Assembly (NCBI RefSeq): GCF_000719265.1
Contig: NZ_JOFL01000027.1
Location: 1-64,000, forward strand
Source: Streptomyces roseoverticillatus
Lineage (GTDB): Bacteria > Actinomycetota > Actinomycetes > Streptomycetales > Streptomycetaceae
DNA length: 64,000 nt
Reading direction: 5' to 3'
Below are positions 43,480 through 52,435 of this stretch, in pieces. Below the pieces are notes generated by a model. That model made no database searches, was not told the origin of the DNA, and was given only the letters and a program-made list of their open reading frames with translations. The position numbers were made by a program, and so were the translations under genes. Positions within the stretch are counted from its first letter, which is position 1. Every line of letters starts with the position of its first letter.

Positions 43480-44666
43480 CTATGCCGGACACGGAACCGG
43501 ATCCCGGCCGTCTCCAACCGCCCGATCAGCGCGTCCCCCATGGCCGTGGCCGTCGTGACCTGCCCCGACGTCTTCGGCAGGTCGTCCAGGGCGAGGCACA
43601 GCGACGCCTCCGCGAGGATCTTCGCCGTCTCTCCGTAGCCCGGGTCGCCGCCCGCGACCTCGGTGAACACGCGCCGCCCGCCCCCTTCGCCCACGGCCCG
43701 CACCTGGAACCAGGCGCGGGCCCGCTGCTCCGCGCTCGGCCCACGGCCCGGCTCGTAGCGGCGGGAGATCCAGGAGCGGACGGGAGCGACCTGCGCGGCG
43801 GCCGCCAGCGCGCCCACGCCGACCGGCCCGGCCAGCGCCATGGGCAGCGTCTTCACGGACGCGTAGTGCCGGTAGCGGAAATCGGGGCCGTAGCGTTCCA
43901 GCGCCGCGGCCGAACGGCGTACGACCTGGGGATCGAGCGTGGGCAGCGGCAGCGCCCACGTGCCCGTCTCCTTGCTGAACCGCGGCGCTCCCAGCGGAGC
44001 CCTGACCCGGCGCCCGGCCGGGCGCGGCTCGTACCGGCTCCGCTCCTCCGCCGCGGCCTTCGCCTGCCGCTGCCGCGAGGCGATCAGCATCGACGTGGCC
44101 AGCGTCCCGCCGGAGACGAGCCCCGACGCCCGAACGAAGCCGTCGACCGTCAGCGGCACTCCCTCCGGCAACCGCCCGACGGTGAAGTACGCGAGGAGGT
44201 CGTGCGGCGCCGAGTCGAAGCCGCAGGCGTGCACGATCCGGGCGCCGGTCCTGCGGGCCTCGGCATCGTGACGTACGTAGGTGAGGTCCACGAACTCCGG
44301 CTCGCCCGTGAGGTCGGTGTAGTCGGTGCCGGCTTCCGCGCAGGCCGCCACCAGCTCCCGGCCGTAGCGGATGTACGGGCCCACGGTCGAGGCGACGACG
44401 TGCGCGGACCCGGCCAGTTCACGCATGGCGGCCGGGTCGGCCGCATCCGCGGTGACGAGGGCCGGCTCGGCGGCCCGTACGGGGTCGAGCGCGGCCAGCC
44501 GCTCGCGGAGCTGCTCCAGCTTCACCCGGCTGCGCCCGGCGAGCGCCCACCGGAACCCCTCCGGGGCGTTCTCCAGCAGGTATTCGGCGGTCAGCTGCCC
44601 GACGAACCCCGTGGCACCGAAGAGCACAAGGTCGTACGGCCGTTCAGAGCCGTCCCGCCGGTTCAT
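43464..44666 (-). CDS. saccharopine dehydrogenase-like oxidoreductase
   Basis: 400 residues from an ATG with GGAGG upstream. An N-terminal Rossmann domain (LVLFGATGFVGQL, LAGRSR) is followed by segments typical of the trans-acting enoyl reductase / saccharopine dehydrogenase-like group: TVGPYIRYG, DLTGEPEF and HACGFDSAPHD. Relatives in mycobacteria act in lipid synthesis. Substrate here is unknown. A 16-bp duplication reshaped its last codons. Confidence 0.85.
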   Translation of the reverse strand: MNRRDGSERPYDLVLFGATGFVGQLTAEYLLENAPEGFRWALAGRSRVKLEQLRERLAALDPVRAAEPALVTADAADPAAMRELAGSAHVVASTVGPYIRYGRELVAACAEAGTDYTDLTGEPEFVDLTYVRHDAEARRTGARIVHACGFDSAPHDLLAYFTVGRLPEGVPLTVDGFVRASGLVSGGTLATSMLIASRQRQAKAAAEERSRYEPRPAGRRVRAPLGAPRFSKETGTWALPLPTLDPQVVRRSAAALERYGPDFRYRHYASVKTLPMALAGPVGVGALAAAAQVAPVRSWISRRYEPGRGPSAEQRARAWFQVRAVGEGGGRRVFTEVAGGDPGYGETAKILAEASLCLALDDLPKTSGQVTTATAMGDALIGRLETAGIRFRVRHSDRRA

Positions 44667-45014
44667 GGAGCCTCCGGCCGAGTCCGCTGCGATCGAAGTC
44701 ACCGGGCATACGTCCCTTCTCACGTCCGAACAGCATCGAACCCATTGTCCACATCCGGCTGACGCGTGCTCAGGAAACGCCGACGCCTCGCTTCCGGCCG
44801 GCCCCGGCCCCGGACGCACGCCCGGCGCCCCCGGACGCGCGGCGCCGCAGCCACGCACGCGGCGGAGCCGTATGCCCATGCACGAACCGGTGGTGGGGGC
44901 CGGTTCCGGTCGGTACGGCCGGCCGCCGGCCCCATGCTCATGTGCGGACAGCGCGGTTCTCAGGGGCGAACCGTTCGCCTCCCCGACACCACGCGCAGAA
45001 ACGGCAGGACGACC
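44667..45014. other. 348-bp divergent intergenic region
   Basis: This region separates the divergent saccharopine-dehydrogenase-like and beta-trefoil genes. It should contain both promoters. Open frames here lack ribosome sites and family features, and I see no gene. Confidence 0.5.
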
Positions 45015-45557
45015 ATGCCAGTGCACCCGCTCCCGCTCGCCCGGCGGTCCGCGATCCTCGTAGCCGCCGCCACACTGGTGGTCCTGGCCCCCGGCACGGG
45101 CCGGGCCGACTCCCCGTCACCGGCACCGATCAAGAACGAGGGGGCCGGGTGGTACCTCGACAGCGGCAGTGACACCTCCTCCGCGAAGGCGCCCTCGCAC
45201 ACCTCCAAGTACACGGGCGAGCCGGCGTCGGCGCCCGGCAACCTGAAGTGGTCCTACGACGCCTCCACCAAGCTCATCAAGAACGAGGCGAACGGCTGGT
45301 ACCTCGGCAGCGGCGGCGACTCCTCGTCCGCCAAGGCCCCCGCGTACACGACGAAGTACACGGGCGACCCGGCCTCCGCTCCCCCGCAGCTCAAGTGGTC
45401 CTACGACGCCTCCACGAAGCTCATCAAGAACGAGGGGAACGGCTGGTACCTCGGCAGCGGGGGCGACGACTACGGCAAGGCGCCCGCGTACACCACGAAG
45501 TACACCGGCAGCCCGGCGTCGGCGCCCGCGCAGCTGAAGTGGGCGATATCGTCCTAG
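45015..45557 (+). CDS. secreted three-repeat beta-trefoil-like protein
   Basis: 180 residues from an ATG with AGGA upstream. A signal peptide ends near GRADS. The rest is three tandem copies of a 49-residue unit (the last about 44), each opening IKNE-x2-GWYL and containing KAP-x3-KYTG and LKWSYDAS. Three equal repeats of this length with a Trp near each end suggest a beta-trefoil, as in ricin-type lectins. A carbohydrate-binding role is inferred. There are no cysteines in the mature part. Confidence 0.72.
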   Translation: MPVHPLPLARRSAILVAAATLVVLAPGTGRADSPSPAPIKNEGAGWYLDSGSDTSSAKAPSHTSKYTGEPASAPGNLKWSYDASTKLIKNEANGWYLGSGGDSSSAKAPAYTTKYTGDPASAPPQLKWSYDASTKLIKNEGNGWYLGSGGDDYGKAPAYTTKYTGSPASAPAQLKWAISS

Positions 45558-45658
45558 GTTCCCCGGGGTCCCCCAAGTCCCAGGGGGACCCCGGCCGTCC
45601 GGCAGCTCCGCAGGGGACGCGGTTCAGTGCTGTCGTCCGCCGCCGCCTCGCCGCCCTG

Positions 45659-46267
45659 TTACGAGCGCAGTTCCAGGGTGATGTGCGGGGAGAGAGCGCG
45701 CAGGAAGCCGGGTGCGTCAAAGAGTTCGCCGGCGCTGGCGACGCCGACCGTGCGGGTCTGTCCGGTGAGGATGCGCCCGCCGGCCCGGTGGACCGCTTCG
45801 ACTGCGAGGGGCGCGGTGACGGCGTAGATGTCCTGGCCGCGGGCTACGGCGCGTCGTTCGGTGTTACCGGATCGGACGACGACGTCGACGAGGAAGGTCT
45901 GCGCGGAGCGCCCGTGGTCGTCGACGGCGGTGGGAGCCGGGGTGTCCGGGGCCAGGACGCCACCGACCGCCTCGGTCGTCATGTAGGTGCGCACCTCGGG
46001 GATGGGCAGGTGGCTGGGGATCGTGACGACGTCGGCCATCGTGAACTCGCCGACGACCGTCCGCGGCCCCATCGGGTCGGAGAAGGTCCACTTCACGGTG
46101 GGCAGGTCGTCGTTGTGGTACTCCAGCTGCCCGTTCCTGAAGCGGACGCGGCGGCCACCACCCCGCTCCACGGAGACCTTGCCCGCGGCCCGCGTCCCCT
46201 CCGTGGGCTCCCAGCTGTTCAGCCCGTACGCGATGTGCGCCTCGTCGGCCTCGGTCCAGTCGCGCAT
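45659..46267 (-). pseudogene. N-terminally truncated saccharopine dehydrogenase-family remnant
   Basis: 202 residues remain. The sequence matches my knowledge of the C-terminal half of Streptomyces saccharopine dehydrogenase-like proteins (GLNSWEPTEGTR, RSAQTFLV, GVASAGELFDA). The Rossmann NAD(P)-binding half is absent, no ribosome site precedes the first ATG, and the upstream DNA is the promoter region of the LysE gene. It is probably a non-functional remnant, although the frame is intact. Confidence 0.6.
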
Positions 46268-46336
46268 CGCTGGATTTCTGCCCGATTCCGGGCAGGAAAT
46301 AGGGAGTTTGCGGTTCCGGCAGTACAGTGGCCGCCC

Positions 46337-47002
46337 ATGATCACACTCTCCGCCCTGGGATCCTTCGCCCTGATCGTGGGGCTCCTCACCCTCACGCCCG
46401 GCCTCGACACCGCCCTCATCCTGCGTACCGCTGCCCTCGGCCACCGCAGGCGCGCCTGGGGCGTGGTGCTCGGGATCCAGACCGGCACCCTCGCCTGGGG
46501 CGTGCTCAGCTCGCTCGGCATCACCGCCCTGCTGACCGCCTCCCACCTCGCCTACACGATCCTCCGCTGGGTGGGTGCCGCCTATCTGGTGTGGATGGGA
46601 GGCCGGATGCTCATACCGGCCCTGCGCCGGCGGGTCGCCGGTGCGGACTCCGGCGCCTCCGAGCCCGCCGAGTCCTCCGATGACGCCGACACGGTGGAAG
46701 TCGGCGGCTTCCGGGCCGGCTGGCGGCGGGGCGTCGTGACCAACCTGCTCAACCCCAAGATGGGCGCCTTCTACGTGGCCGTCCTGCCGCAGTTCATCCC
46801 GGCCGGTGCCCCGCACGTGGCGACCGGCACCCTGCTGGCCGGCGTGCACATCGTGTTCGCCTCGCTCTGGGCGGCCGTCCTGATCGCCTTCGCGCGGGCG
46901 CTCCGCACCACCCTCCGGAAGCCCTCGGCGCGCCGGGTCCTGGACCGGATCACCGGCACCGTCATCGCCGCCTTCGGGGTCCGGCTCGCCCTGGGCGACT
47001 GA
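46337..47002 (+). CDS. LysE/RhtB-family amino acid exporter
   Basis: 221 residues with six membrane segments. The opening LTPGLDTALILRTAALGHRRRAWGVV and the GWRRGVVTNLLNPKMGAFY segment match LysE/RhtB exporters. A soluble Ser/Glu/Asp-rich loop lies between helices 3 and 4. It should export amino acids or related compounds. It is convergent with a hypothetical membrane protein and has no adjacent LysG-type regulator. Confidence 0.9.
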   Translation: MITLSALGSFALIVGLLTLTPGLDTALILRTAALGHRRRAWGVVLGIQTGTLAWGVLSSLGITALLTASHLAYTILRWVGAAYLVWMGGRMLIPALRRRVAGADSGASEPAESSDDADTVEVGGFRAGWRRGVVTNLLNPKMGAFYVAVLPQFIPAGAPHVATGTLLAGVHIVFASLWAAVLIAFARALRTTLRKPSARRVLDRITGTVIAAFGVRLALGD

Positions 47003-47023
47003 CCCGAGGTCCCGCCCGGCCGG

Positions 47024-47839
47024 TCACGCGCCCTTGTTGAGGCGGTCGTTGACGCGGTCCCCGTCGTCCGGGGCGATCCGTCCATCCCGCAGCGTGAGGC
47101 CGAACAGGCCGGCGATCAGCTCCTGGTTGACGTCCACGGCCGCCTCGGCCAGGTCGGCGAAGGCCGCGGCGCCGGCCCGCCCCTGCCGGACCCCGGTCAC
47201 CACGGCCACCAGGCCGGCCAGGCCCGCCGGCCACCAGGCGAGCCCGAGGGACAGGTAGAGCAGGCCCCACGCGGTGAGGGCGGCCGCCTCGGCGAACGCC
47301 CTGCGCGCCGCGTCCACGGGAGCGCGCTGCTCGGGCGGGAGGACCAGCCACAGGCGGGGCCACAGCAGCGCGATGCGCAGCCCGTACTCGGCGTGCACCC
47401 GGTCGTCGACGAGCCGCAGGCGGTCGGCGATCCAGGTCGGGCGGGCGGGCAGGTAGCGGGTGATGGCCGGGGGCTCGGGCGACCGTGCGGCACGGTCGCG
47501 GCGGTTGCGGGTGATCGCCTGGGCCGGCGCCGCGGCCCAGGCGGGCCAAGGCCCGGTCCACACCCGCTGCACGACCGCGGCCAGGCAGCGCGCGGCCAGG
47601 CCCGCTCCGGCCGCGGTGAGCAGCACGCCCGTCAGCGCGAGGACGGCGGACGCCGGCTCGTGCAGCCGCGGCCCCGCGTGCCGCAGTGCCGCGGTCAGGG
47701 GCCGATGGTCGAAGGGGGCGCCGTGGTGCAGCAGTCGGGCGCAGGACGCCGCCGCGAGGAAGAGCAGGCCCGGCAGGACCAGCAGGCTGAGCCATTTCTC
47801 CGCCAGCTTGTCGGCCAGGTGGGTCAGGAAGCCGCCCAC
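47024..47839 (-). CDS. hypothetical membrane protein
   Basis: 271 residues. Two N-terminal hydrophobic segments (about 17-32 and 65-85) and two near 188-225 flank a soluble middle part with a PARPTWIADRLRLVDDRV segment. No enzyme motif is visible. I recognise it only as a Streptomyces-type hypothetical. It lies 80 bp from another hypothetical gene on the same strand and may work with it. Confidence 0.65.
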   Translation of the reverse strand: MGGFLTHLADKLAEKWLSLLVLPGLLFLAAASCARLLHHGAPFDHRPLTAALRHAGPRLHEPASAVLALTGVLLTAAGAGLAARCLAAVVQRVWTGPWPAWAAAPAQAITRNRRDRAARSPEPPAITRYLPARPTWIADRLRLVDDRVHAEYGLRIALLWPRLWLVLPPEQRAPVDAARRAFAEAAALTAWGLLYLSLGLAWWPAGLAGLVAVVTGVRQGRAGAAAFADLAEAAVDVNQELIAGLFGLTLRDGRIAPDDGDRVNDRLNKGA

Positions 47840-47918
47840 GGCCCGCCCCTCACCGGTCCCGCCGGGCCGCCCCTCATCCGTCCCGCCGGCCGGCTTCGCG
47901 CTGTCCTCGGCTCACGCG

Positions 47919-48314
47919 TCAGCCGCCGTTGCCGGTGGAGCCGGTGGAGCCGGTGCCGCCGGTCCGCAGCCGCAGGGGTTCCTCGAAGAGGACGCAAGCG
48001 GGAACCCTGCCGTCCGCGTCGCGCCCTTCACGCCGGCTGCACTGCCGCCGGGGACACGCGTACGTGCCGGCCGGGATGCGGGGCCGCTCCAGGCCGGGCA
48101 AGGGGCTGTAGACGTCAGGGGCGGGCGGCACGGTGCCGCGGGTGACGGGCGGGAGCGGGATCCCGGCCCGTGCGCACACCTCGAAGGCGGAGACGGTCCC
48201 GGCGCGCAGCCCTTCGATGCCCTCCTCCAAGAGGTCCAGCCGGGGCCCGCTCCAGCGCTCCCGCAGCTCCGGCAGCAGGCCGCACAACTCACCCAGCGCG
48301 CTTCGCTCGTCCAT
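47919..48314 (-). CDS. small hypothetical protein with a Cys-containing segment
   Basis: 131 residues. A helical N-terminal half (about 1-50) precedes a segment with CPRRQCSRREGRD and a later Cys (about 85-108) that could bind a metal, then a Gly/Thr/Ser-rich tail. No signal peptide. The gene is upstream of the membrane protein on the same strand, so a two-gene operon is likely. Function unknown. Confidence 0.6.
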   Translation of the reverse strand: MDERSALGELCGLLPELRERWSGPRLDLLEEGIEGLRAGTVSAFEVCARAGIPLPPVTRGTVPPAPDVYSPLPGLERPRIPAGTYACPRRQCSRREGRDADGRVPACVLFEEPLRLRTGGTGSTGSTGNGG

Positions 48315-48580
48315 TCCCAGCCCCCCAACTGGCCCGGCATTATGCCGCGTTCAGCATAGACGTACGACATGCGCGTGCGAGGACGTCGCTCCGGGATCCG
48401 GCTGACGGCCCGGCACGGGGGGCGACCTGGACAAGGCCGTCGGCGCCCTGCGGCAGTGCGCTCCGACGGCTTCCGGCCGGGACGCGGCGCCCCCTCACGC
48501 CGTCCTGGAACTCCGTGCGGAGCATCCCTACCGGCCGAGCGTGTGGGCGCCGTTCCTGCACATGGGGCCGTGAAGGGGGC

Positions 48581-50113
48581 CTACGGGGCCGGGCAGGTGA
48601 GCTGTTCCGGGGTCTTCGTGCTGATCAGGTACGCGGTCTCGCGCTCCCGCGCGCAGGCGGAGTTGAAGTAGGACACGTGCCCGTTCACGTCCGTGACCAG
48701 CAGCCGGCTGCCGTCGATCTCCTGCTGGAGGCGGCGGCCGCCGGCCAGGGGCGTGGCCGGGTCGTGGGTGTTGGCGGCGATCAGGACGGGGGGCGCGCCG
48801 CGCACCGTCGTCGGCTGCCACGGGCTCGTCGCCTTGACGGGCCAGTCCGCGCAGCTGGCGGAGATGACCCAGCCCTCCACGGCCGCGCCGGTGCGCGGAG
48901 CGGTCTTGCGGGCCTGTGCGAGGCGGACCGCCGCGTCGGCGTAGCCGGTGAACTGCGGCGGGAGGTCCAGGCAGGAGACGGCGGTGTAGGCGCTGTCCTG
49001 CTTGCCGACGTAGCTTCCGCCTTCGACGAGGCCCGTGGCGTCGTTGTGCCGGTCCGCGGCGGCCAGCCGCTCGGCGAGCTTCGCCCACGCGTCGATGCCC
49101 ACGGCGTCCTCCAGCAGGCGGATGCGTACGAGCTGGTCGGGCAGGGCCATACGGATCCAGTCGCCGTTGACGGCGGGCCGTCCCTTCGCGCCGGGCGCGG
49201 GGATCGGGGTGCGGTCGGCCCGGGCCACGACCCGGTCGTAGACCTTTCCGGCGTCCTCGCCGTGCAGGGCGCACGCGGTGTCCCGGGCGCACCATGCGGC
49301 GAACCGGTCGAACTCGCCCTCCATGACGGCGGCTTCCTCGAGCATGAAGCGGGTGGGGCCCGAGGCGTGGTCGACCGGGCCGTCCAGCACCATGGCCCGG
49401 ATCCGCTGGGGGAACAGCTGGGCGTAGGTCGCGCCGAGGTAGGTTCCGTAGGACACGCCGAGGTAGTTGAGACGCCGCTCGCCGAGCGCGGCGCGGAAGG
49501 CGTCCATGTCGCGGGCGACCGAGGCGGTGTCGACGTGGCGGACGAGGTCGCCGTGCCGGGCCAGGCACCGCTCGCCCCGGGCCCGGCTGTTCCGCTTCAT
49601 CTCCTCGTACTCGCGGGCGCTCTTGGGCAGGACGACCTGGCCGGGGTCGAGCACGGGCCCGCAGTCGAGCGGCCGGCTGCCTCCGGTTCCGCGCGGGTCG
49701 AGGCTGACGATGTCGAACCGGTCCCGCAGGGGCCCCTTGAACAGGGTGTCCGCGTACCCGTAGGCGAGCATGGAGGCGCCCTCCCCGCCGGGGCCGCCGG
49801 GGTTGAAGAACAGCGCTCCGACGCGGTGCTTCTGGTCACGGGCCGGTACGCGGGCGACCTTGACGTCGGTCCGCTCCCCGGCCGGCTTCTTCCAGTCGAG
49901 CGGAACGCGCATCGTGCCGCACTGGACGGGGTATCCGGCCGGCGCTTCGGCACATGGCTGCCACGCAACAGAAGACGTGGGATCGGGGGCTGCTTGAGCG
50001 GAGGCTGCTTGAGCGGCGGGAGCGACTGCGGTCGTCACCAGTAAGGTCAGGGCGCTGAGGGCCACGCGTCGGCGTACGGGGCGCGGGGCGTGCCGTAGTC
50101 CGGTCTTGTTCAT
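48581..50113 (-). CDS. secreted alpha/beta-hydrolase peptidase (tripeptidyl aminopeptidase-like)
   Basis: 510 residues. An Arg-rich signal peptide precedes an alpha/beta hydrolase of the Streptomyces tripeptidyl aminopeptidase type. It has the oxyanion segment NPGGPGGEG, nucleophile GVSYGTYLG, acid in THDPATP and His in NGHVSY. Paired cysteines suit an extracellular enzyme. It should remove short peptides from protein N-termini outside the cell. It is monocistronic. Confidence 0.88.
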   Translation of the reverse strand: MNKTGLRHAPRPVRRRVALSALTLLVTTAVAPAAQAASAQAAPDPTSSVAWQPCAEAPAGYPVQCGTMRVPLDWKKPAGERTDVKVARVPARDQKHRVGALFFNPGGPGGEGASMLAYGYADTLFKGPLRDRFDIVSLDPRGTGGSRPLDCGPVLDPGQVVLPKSAREYEEMKRNSRARGERCLARHGDLVRHVDTASVARDMDAFRAALGERRLNYLGVSYGTYLGATYAQLFPQRIRAMVLDGPVDHASGPTRFMLEEAAVMEGEFDRFAAWCARDTACALHGEDAGKVYDRVVARADRTPIPAPGAKGRPAVNGDWIRMALPDQLVRIRLLEDAVGIDAWAKLAERLAAADRHNDATGLVEGGSYVGKQDSAYTAVSCLDLPPQFTGYADAAVRLAQARKTAPRTGAAVEGWVISASCADWPVKATSPWQPTTVRGAPPVLIAANTHDPATPLAGGRRLQQEIDGSRLLVTDVNGHVSYFNSACARERETAYLISTKTPEQLTCPAP

Positions 50114-50193
50114 GGGCCTATCCCAACCCGGTTGCGATCAGGCGAGCAAGCGGGATTTGCGACGACGCTTCCCTTGCGCGCCGGTGAGCGCGA

Positions 50194-50808
50194 TCAGCCG
50201 GCCGGATGCGCGGGCTGCTGCTCCGGTACGGCGTGCGGCCCGTGGTGCAGGGAGGCGGCCCGGGCCTCCATCGGGCCCGCCATGAAGGCGAGGATGCAGG
50301 CGGAGACGATGAAGGCCATGTGGATCGTGGTGCCCCAGACGAGCTCCTGACGGGACGTGTGGTGGATGTTGACGAACATCTGCAGGAGGTGGATCGAGGA
50401 GATGCCGACGATGGCCATGGCGAGCTTGACCTTGAGCACGTTGGAGTTGACGTGCGAGAGCCATTCCGGCTGGTCCTTGTGGCCCTGCAGGCCGATGCGC
50501 GAGACGAACGTCTCGTAGCCCCCGACGATCACCATGATCAGGAGGTTGGCGATCATCACGACGTCGACGAGCTTGAGCACGGCCAGCATCACCGTGTTCT
50601 CGTCCGTCCGGCCGTTCAGCACGCCGTGGACCAGGCTCCACAGCTCGCCGAAGAACTCGTAGACGTACACGGCCTGCGCCGCCACCAGCCCGAAGTACAG
50701 CGGCGCCTGCAGCCACCGGGTGGCGAACAGGGCGTACCCCAGCGAGGGAACCGCCGCCCCGTCGGCCGGACCGTGGACCTCCGCTGCATACCCGCCGCGA
50801 GCCTTCAC
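50194..50808 (-). CDS. UPF0114 (YqhA-like) membrane protein
   Basis: 204 residues from a GTG with GGGGAG upstream; the frame extends to 50946 but that part covers the divergent promoter. Four membrane segments and the family segments MIANLLIMVIVGGYETFVS and SNVLKVKLAMAIVGISSIHLLQ identify UPF0114. The function of the family is not known. It is divergent from the erythromycin esterase gene. Confidence 0.87.
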   Translation of the reverse strand: MKARGGYAAEVHGPADGAAVPSLGYALFATRWLQAPLYFGLVAAQAVYVYEFFGELWSLVHGVLNGRTDENTVMLAVLKLVDVVMIANLLIMVIVGGYETFVSRIGLQGHKDQPEWLSHVNSNVLKVKLAMAIVGISSIHLLQMFVNIHHTSRQELVWGTTIHMAFIVSACILAFMAGPMEARAASLHHGPHAVPEQQPAHPAG

Positions 50809-50937
50809 CCTGTCTCCCCTCGTCACGTGCGTGCCGCACCCAGAGCAGGCTTGCCCAGACGGGTGCGGTCTACAGGTGACAGGGGTGCGGTTCCCTCGTG
50901 TAGGTGAGGGAGTTGCGGCACCCTGTATAAAAGCTGC

Positions 50938-52326
50938 ATGGCACACATATCACGACGGCGTTCCCTGGTACCGGCCATGACCGCGGCACTCGCCCTGACG
51001 GCCCTTCTGGGCCCGGCCGCCGGCGGTGCGGCGGCGGTCACGTCCGCGGCCGGGACCCGCACCACCCCGGCCGCCGCCGGTGACGACCGCGCCGTGGTGG
51101 CGGGTCTGGAGCGGTACGCCCACCCGCTGCGCGGCACCGAGCCCGGCGGGTCCGCGGACGACCTGCGGGCGTTCGGACGGATGACCCGGGGCGCGGACAT
51201 CGTCGGCCTCGGCGAGGCCTCGCACGGTTCGAAGGACGTCTTCACCGTGAAGGAGCGGCTGTTCCGGCAACTGGCCGAGCGCGAGGGCTTCTCCGCGTAC
51301 GCCATGGAGATCAGCTGGTCCGCGGCCGTCCGCCTGAACACGTACCTCCGCACCGGCGAGGGCGACGTCCGGCAGATCATGCGCGACGAGTTCCAGGACG
51401 GGTACTCCCTGCTGAACACGGAGGAACTCGCCCACCTCTTCAGCTGGATGCGCGAGTACAACCGCAGCGGCGCGCACCAGCTCCGGATCGTGGGCCTGGA
51501 CTACTCCGACGCCGGCCCCGAGCAGTACGACCGCATCCTCACCTGGGCGGAGCACAACGAATCCGCCCTCCTGCCCGAACTCCGCCGCCGCTACGCCGCG
51601 CTGCGTGCCCTGCCCGCCGGCGTGGCCACGCGCATGGCGGCGTACAACGCCCTGCCGCTCGCCGAGAAGAAGACGATGGCGAAGGACGCGGAGGCCGCCT
51701 ACCAGCTGCTGTCCAAGGCCGGGAAGCAGGACCCCTGGGTGCTGCAGGAGGCCCGGGTCCTCTCCCACATGGCCGCGGAGTACACCGTCGACTGGAGCGA
51801 CCCGGCGCAGGCGAAGGCCGCGAGCCGCCTGCGCGACCGGACCATGGCGGAGACCGCCGTGTGGTGGCAGCGGCGGACCGGCGAGCGGATCGCCGTCTCG
51901 GCCCACGACGGTCACGTCTCGTACGAGACCGTGATGCCCGAGGCCTACCCCGTCACGATGGGCGCGGACCTGCGCGAGCTCGCCGGCCGCAAGTACCTCG
52001 CCGTCGGCACCTCCCTCTACGGCGGCGACTACCGCGCCCGGACGGCGACGGGCGGGACGGGGACGTACAGCGTCGGCCCGGCCGCCCCCGGCAGCAACGA
52101 GTACACCCTCGGCAAGGTGCGCCACCGCGACTTCTACGTCGACCTGCGAGCCGCCGGCCGCGACCCGGTCGTCAACGGCTGGCTGACCACGGCGCGCCCC
52201 ACGTTCGTCATCCCCGGCCGCTACCCCAACGAGCCCACGCCGCCGCTCGCGCTGGGCCGCGCGTTCGACGTCGTGGTGCATCTGCACCACGTGCGGGCGT
52301 CCGTGCCGGTGCCTCCGGCACAGTAG
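50938..52326 (+). CDS. secreted erythromycin esterase-family protein
   Basis: 462 residues. A signal peptide (about 1-33) is followed by the erythromycin esterase domain: GLGEASHGS, an AMEISW segment, GLDYSD and SAHDGHVS with the conserved Glu and His residues. Characterised relatives open macrolide lactone rings, but many homologues have other roles. The signal peptide suggests action outside the membrane. A TATAAAAG lies just before the ATG and no strong ribosome site is close. Confidence 0.88.
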   Translation: MAHISRRRSLVPAMTAALALTALLGPAAGGAAAVTSAAGTRTTPAAAGDDRAVVAGLERYAHPLRGTEPGGSADDLRAFGRMTRGADIVGLGEASHGSKDVFTVKERLFRQLAEREGFSAYAMEISWSAAVRLNTYLRTGEGDVRQIMRDEFQDGYSLLNTEELAHLFSWMREYNRSGAHQLRIVGLDYSDAGPEQYDRILTWAEHNESALLPELRRRYAALRALPAGVATRMAAYNALPLAEKKTMAKDAEAAYQLLSKAGKQDPWVLQEARVLSHMAAEYTVDWSDPAQAKAASRLRDRTMAETAVWWQRRTGERIAVSAHDGHVSYETVMPEAYPVTMGADLRELAGRKYLAVGTSLYGGDYRARTATGGTGTYSVGPAAPGSNEYTLGKVRHRDFYVDLRAAGRDPVVNGWLTTARPTFVIPGRYPNEPTPPLALGRAFDVVVHLHHVRASVPVPPAQ

Positions 52327-52336
52327 CCGCGCCCCT

Positions 52337-52368
52337 CCGGCCCTTCACCCGCACGGGTGAAGGGCCGG
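52337..52368 (+). terminator. terminator hairpin after esterase gene
   Basis: A 15-bp perfect inverted repeat (CCGGCCCTTCACCCG and its complement) with a two-base centre begins 10 bases after the esterase stop. Confidence 0.85.
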
Positions 52369-52435
52369 TTCCGCCGCCCGCTCCGCTCACTACCCTCGGG
52401 GTCCGTTCCGAGGTCATGGTGAGGGAGCCCGGCCG

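Noticed and set aside
48421..48573. A short plus-strand frame ending in FLHMGP
   Set aside because: There is a stop just upstream, no start with a ribosome site and no recognised family; at most a degenerate fragment.
50938..52326. Erythromycin esterase as self-resistance for a macrolide cluster
   Set aside because: No polyketide synthase lies in the window, and family membership alone does not show macrolide activity.
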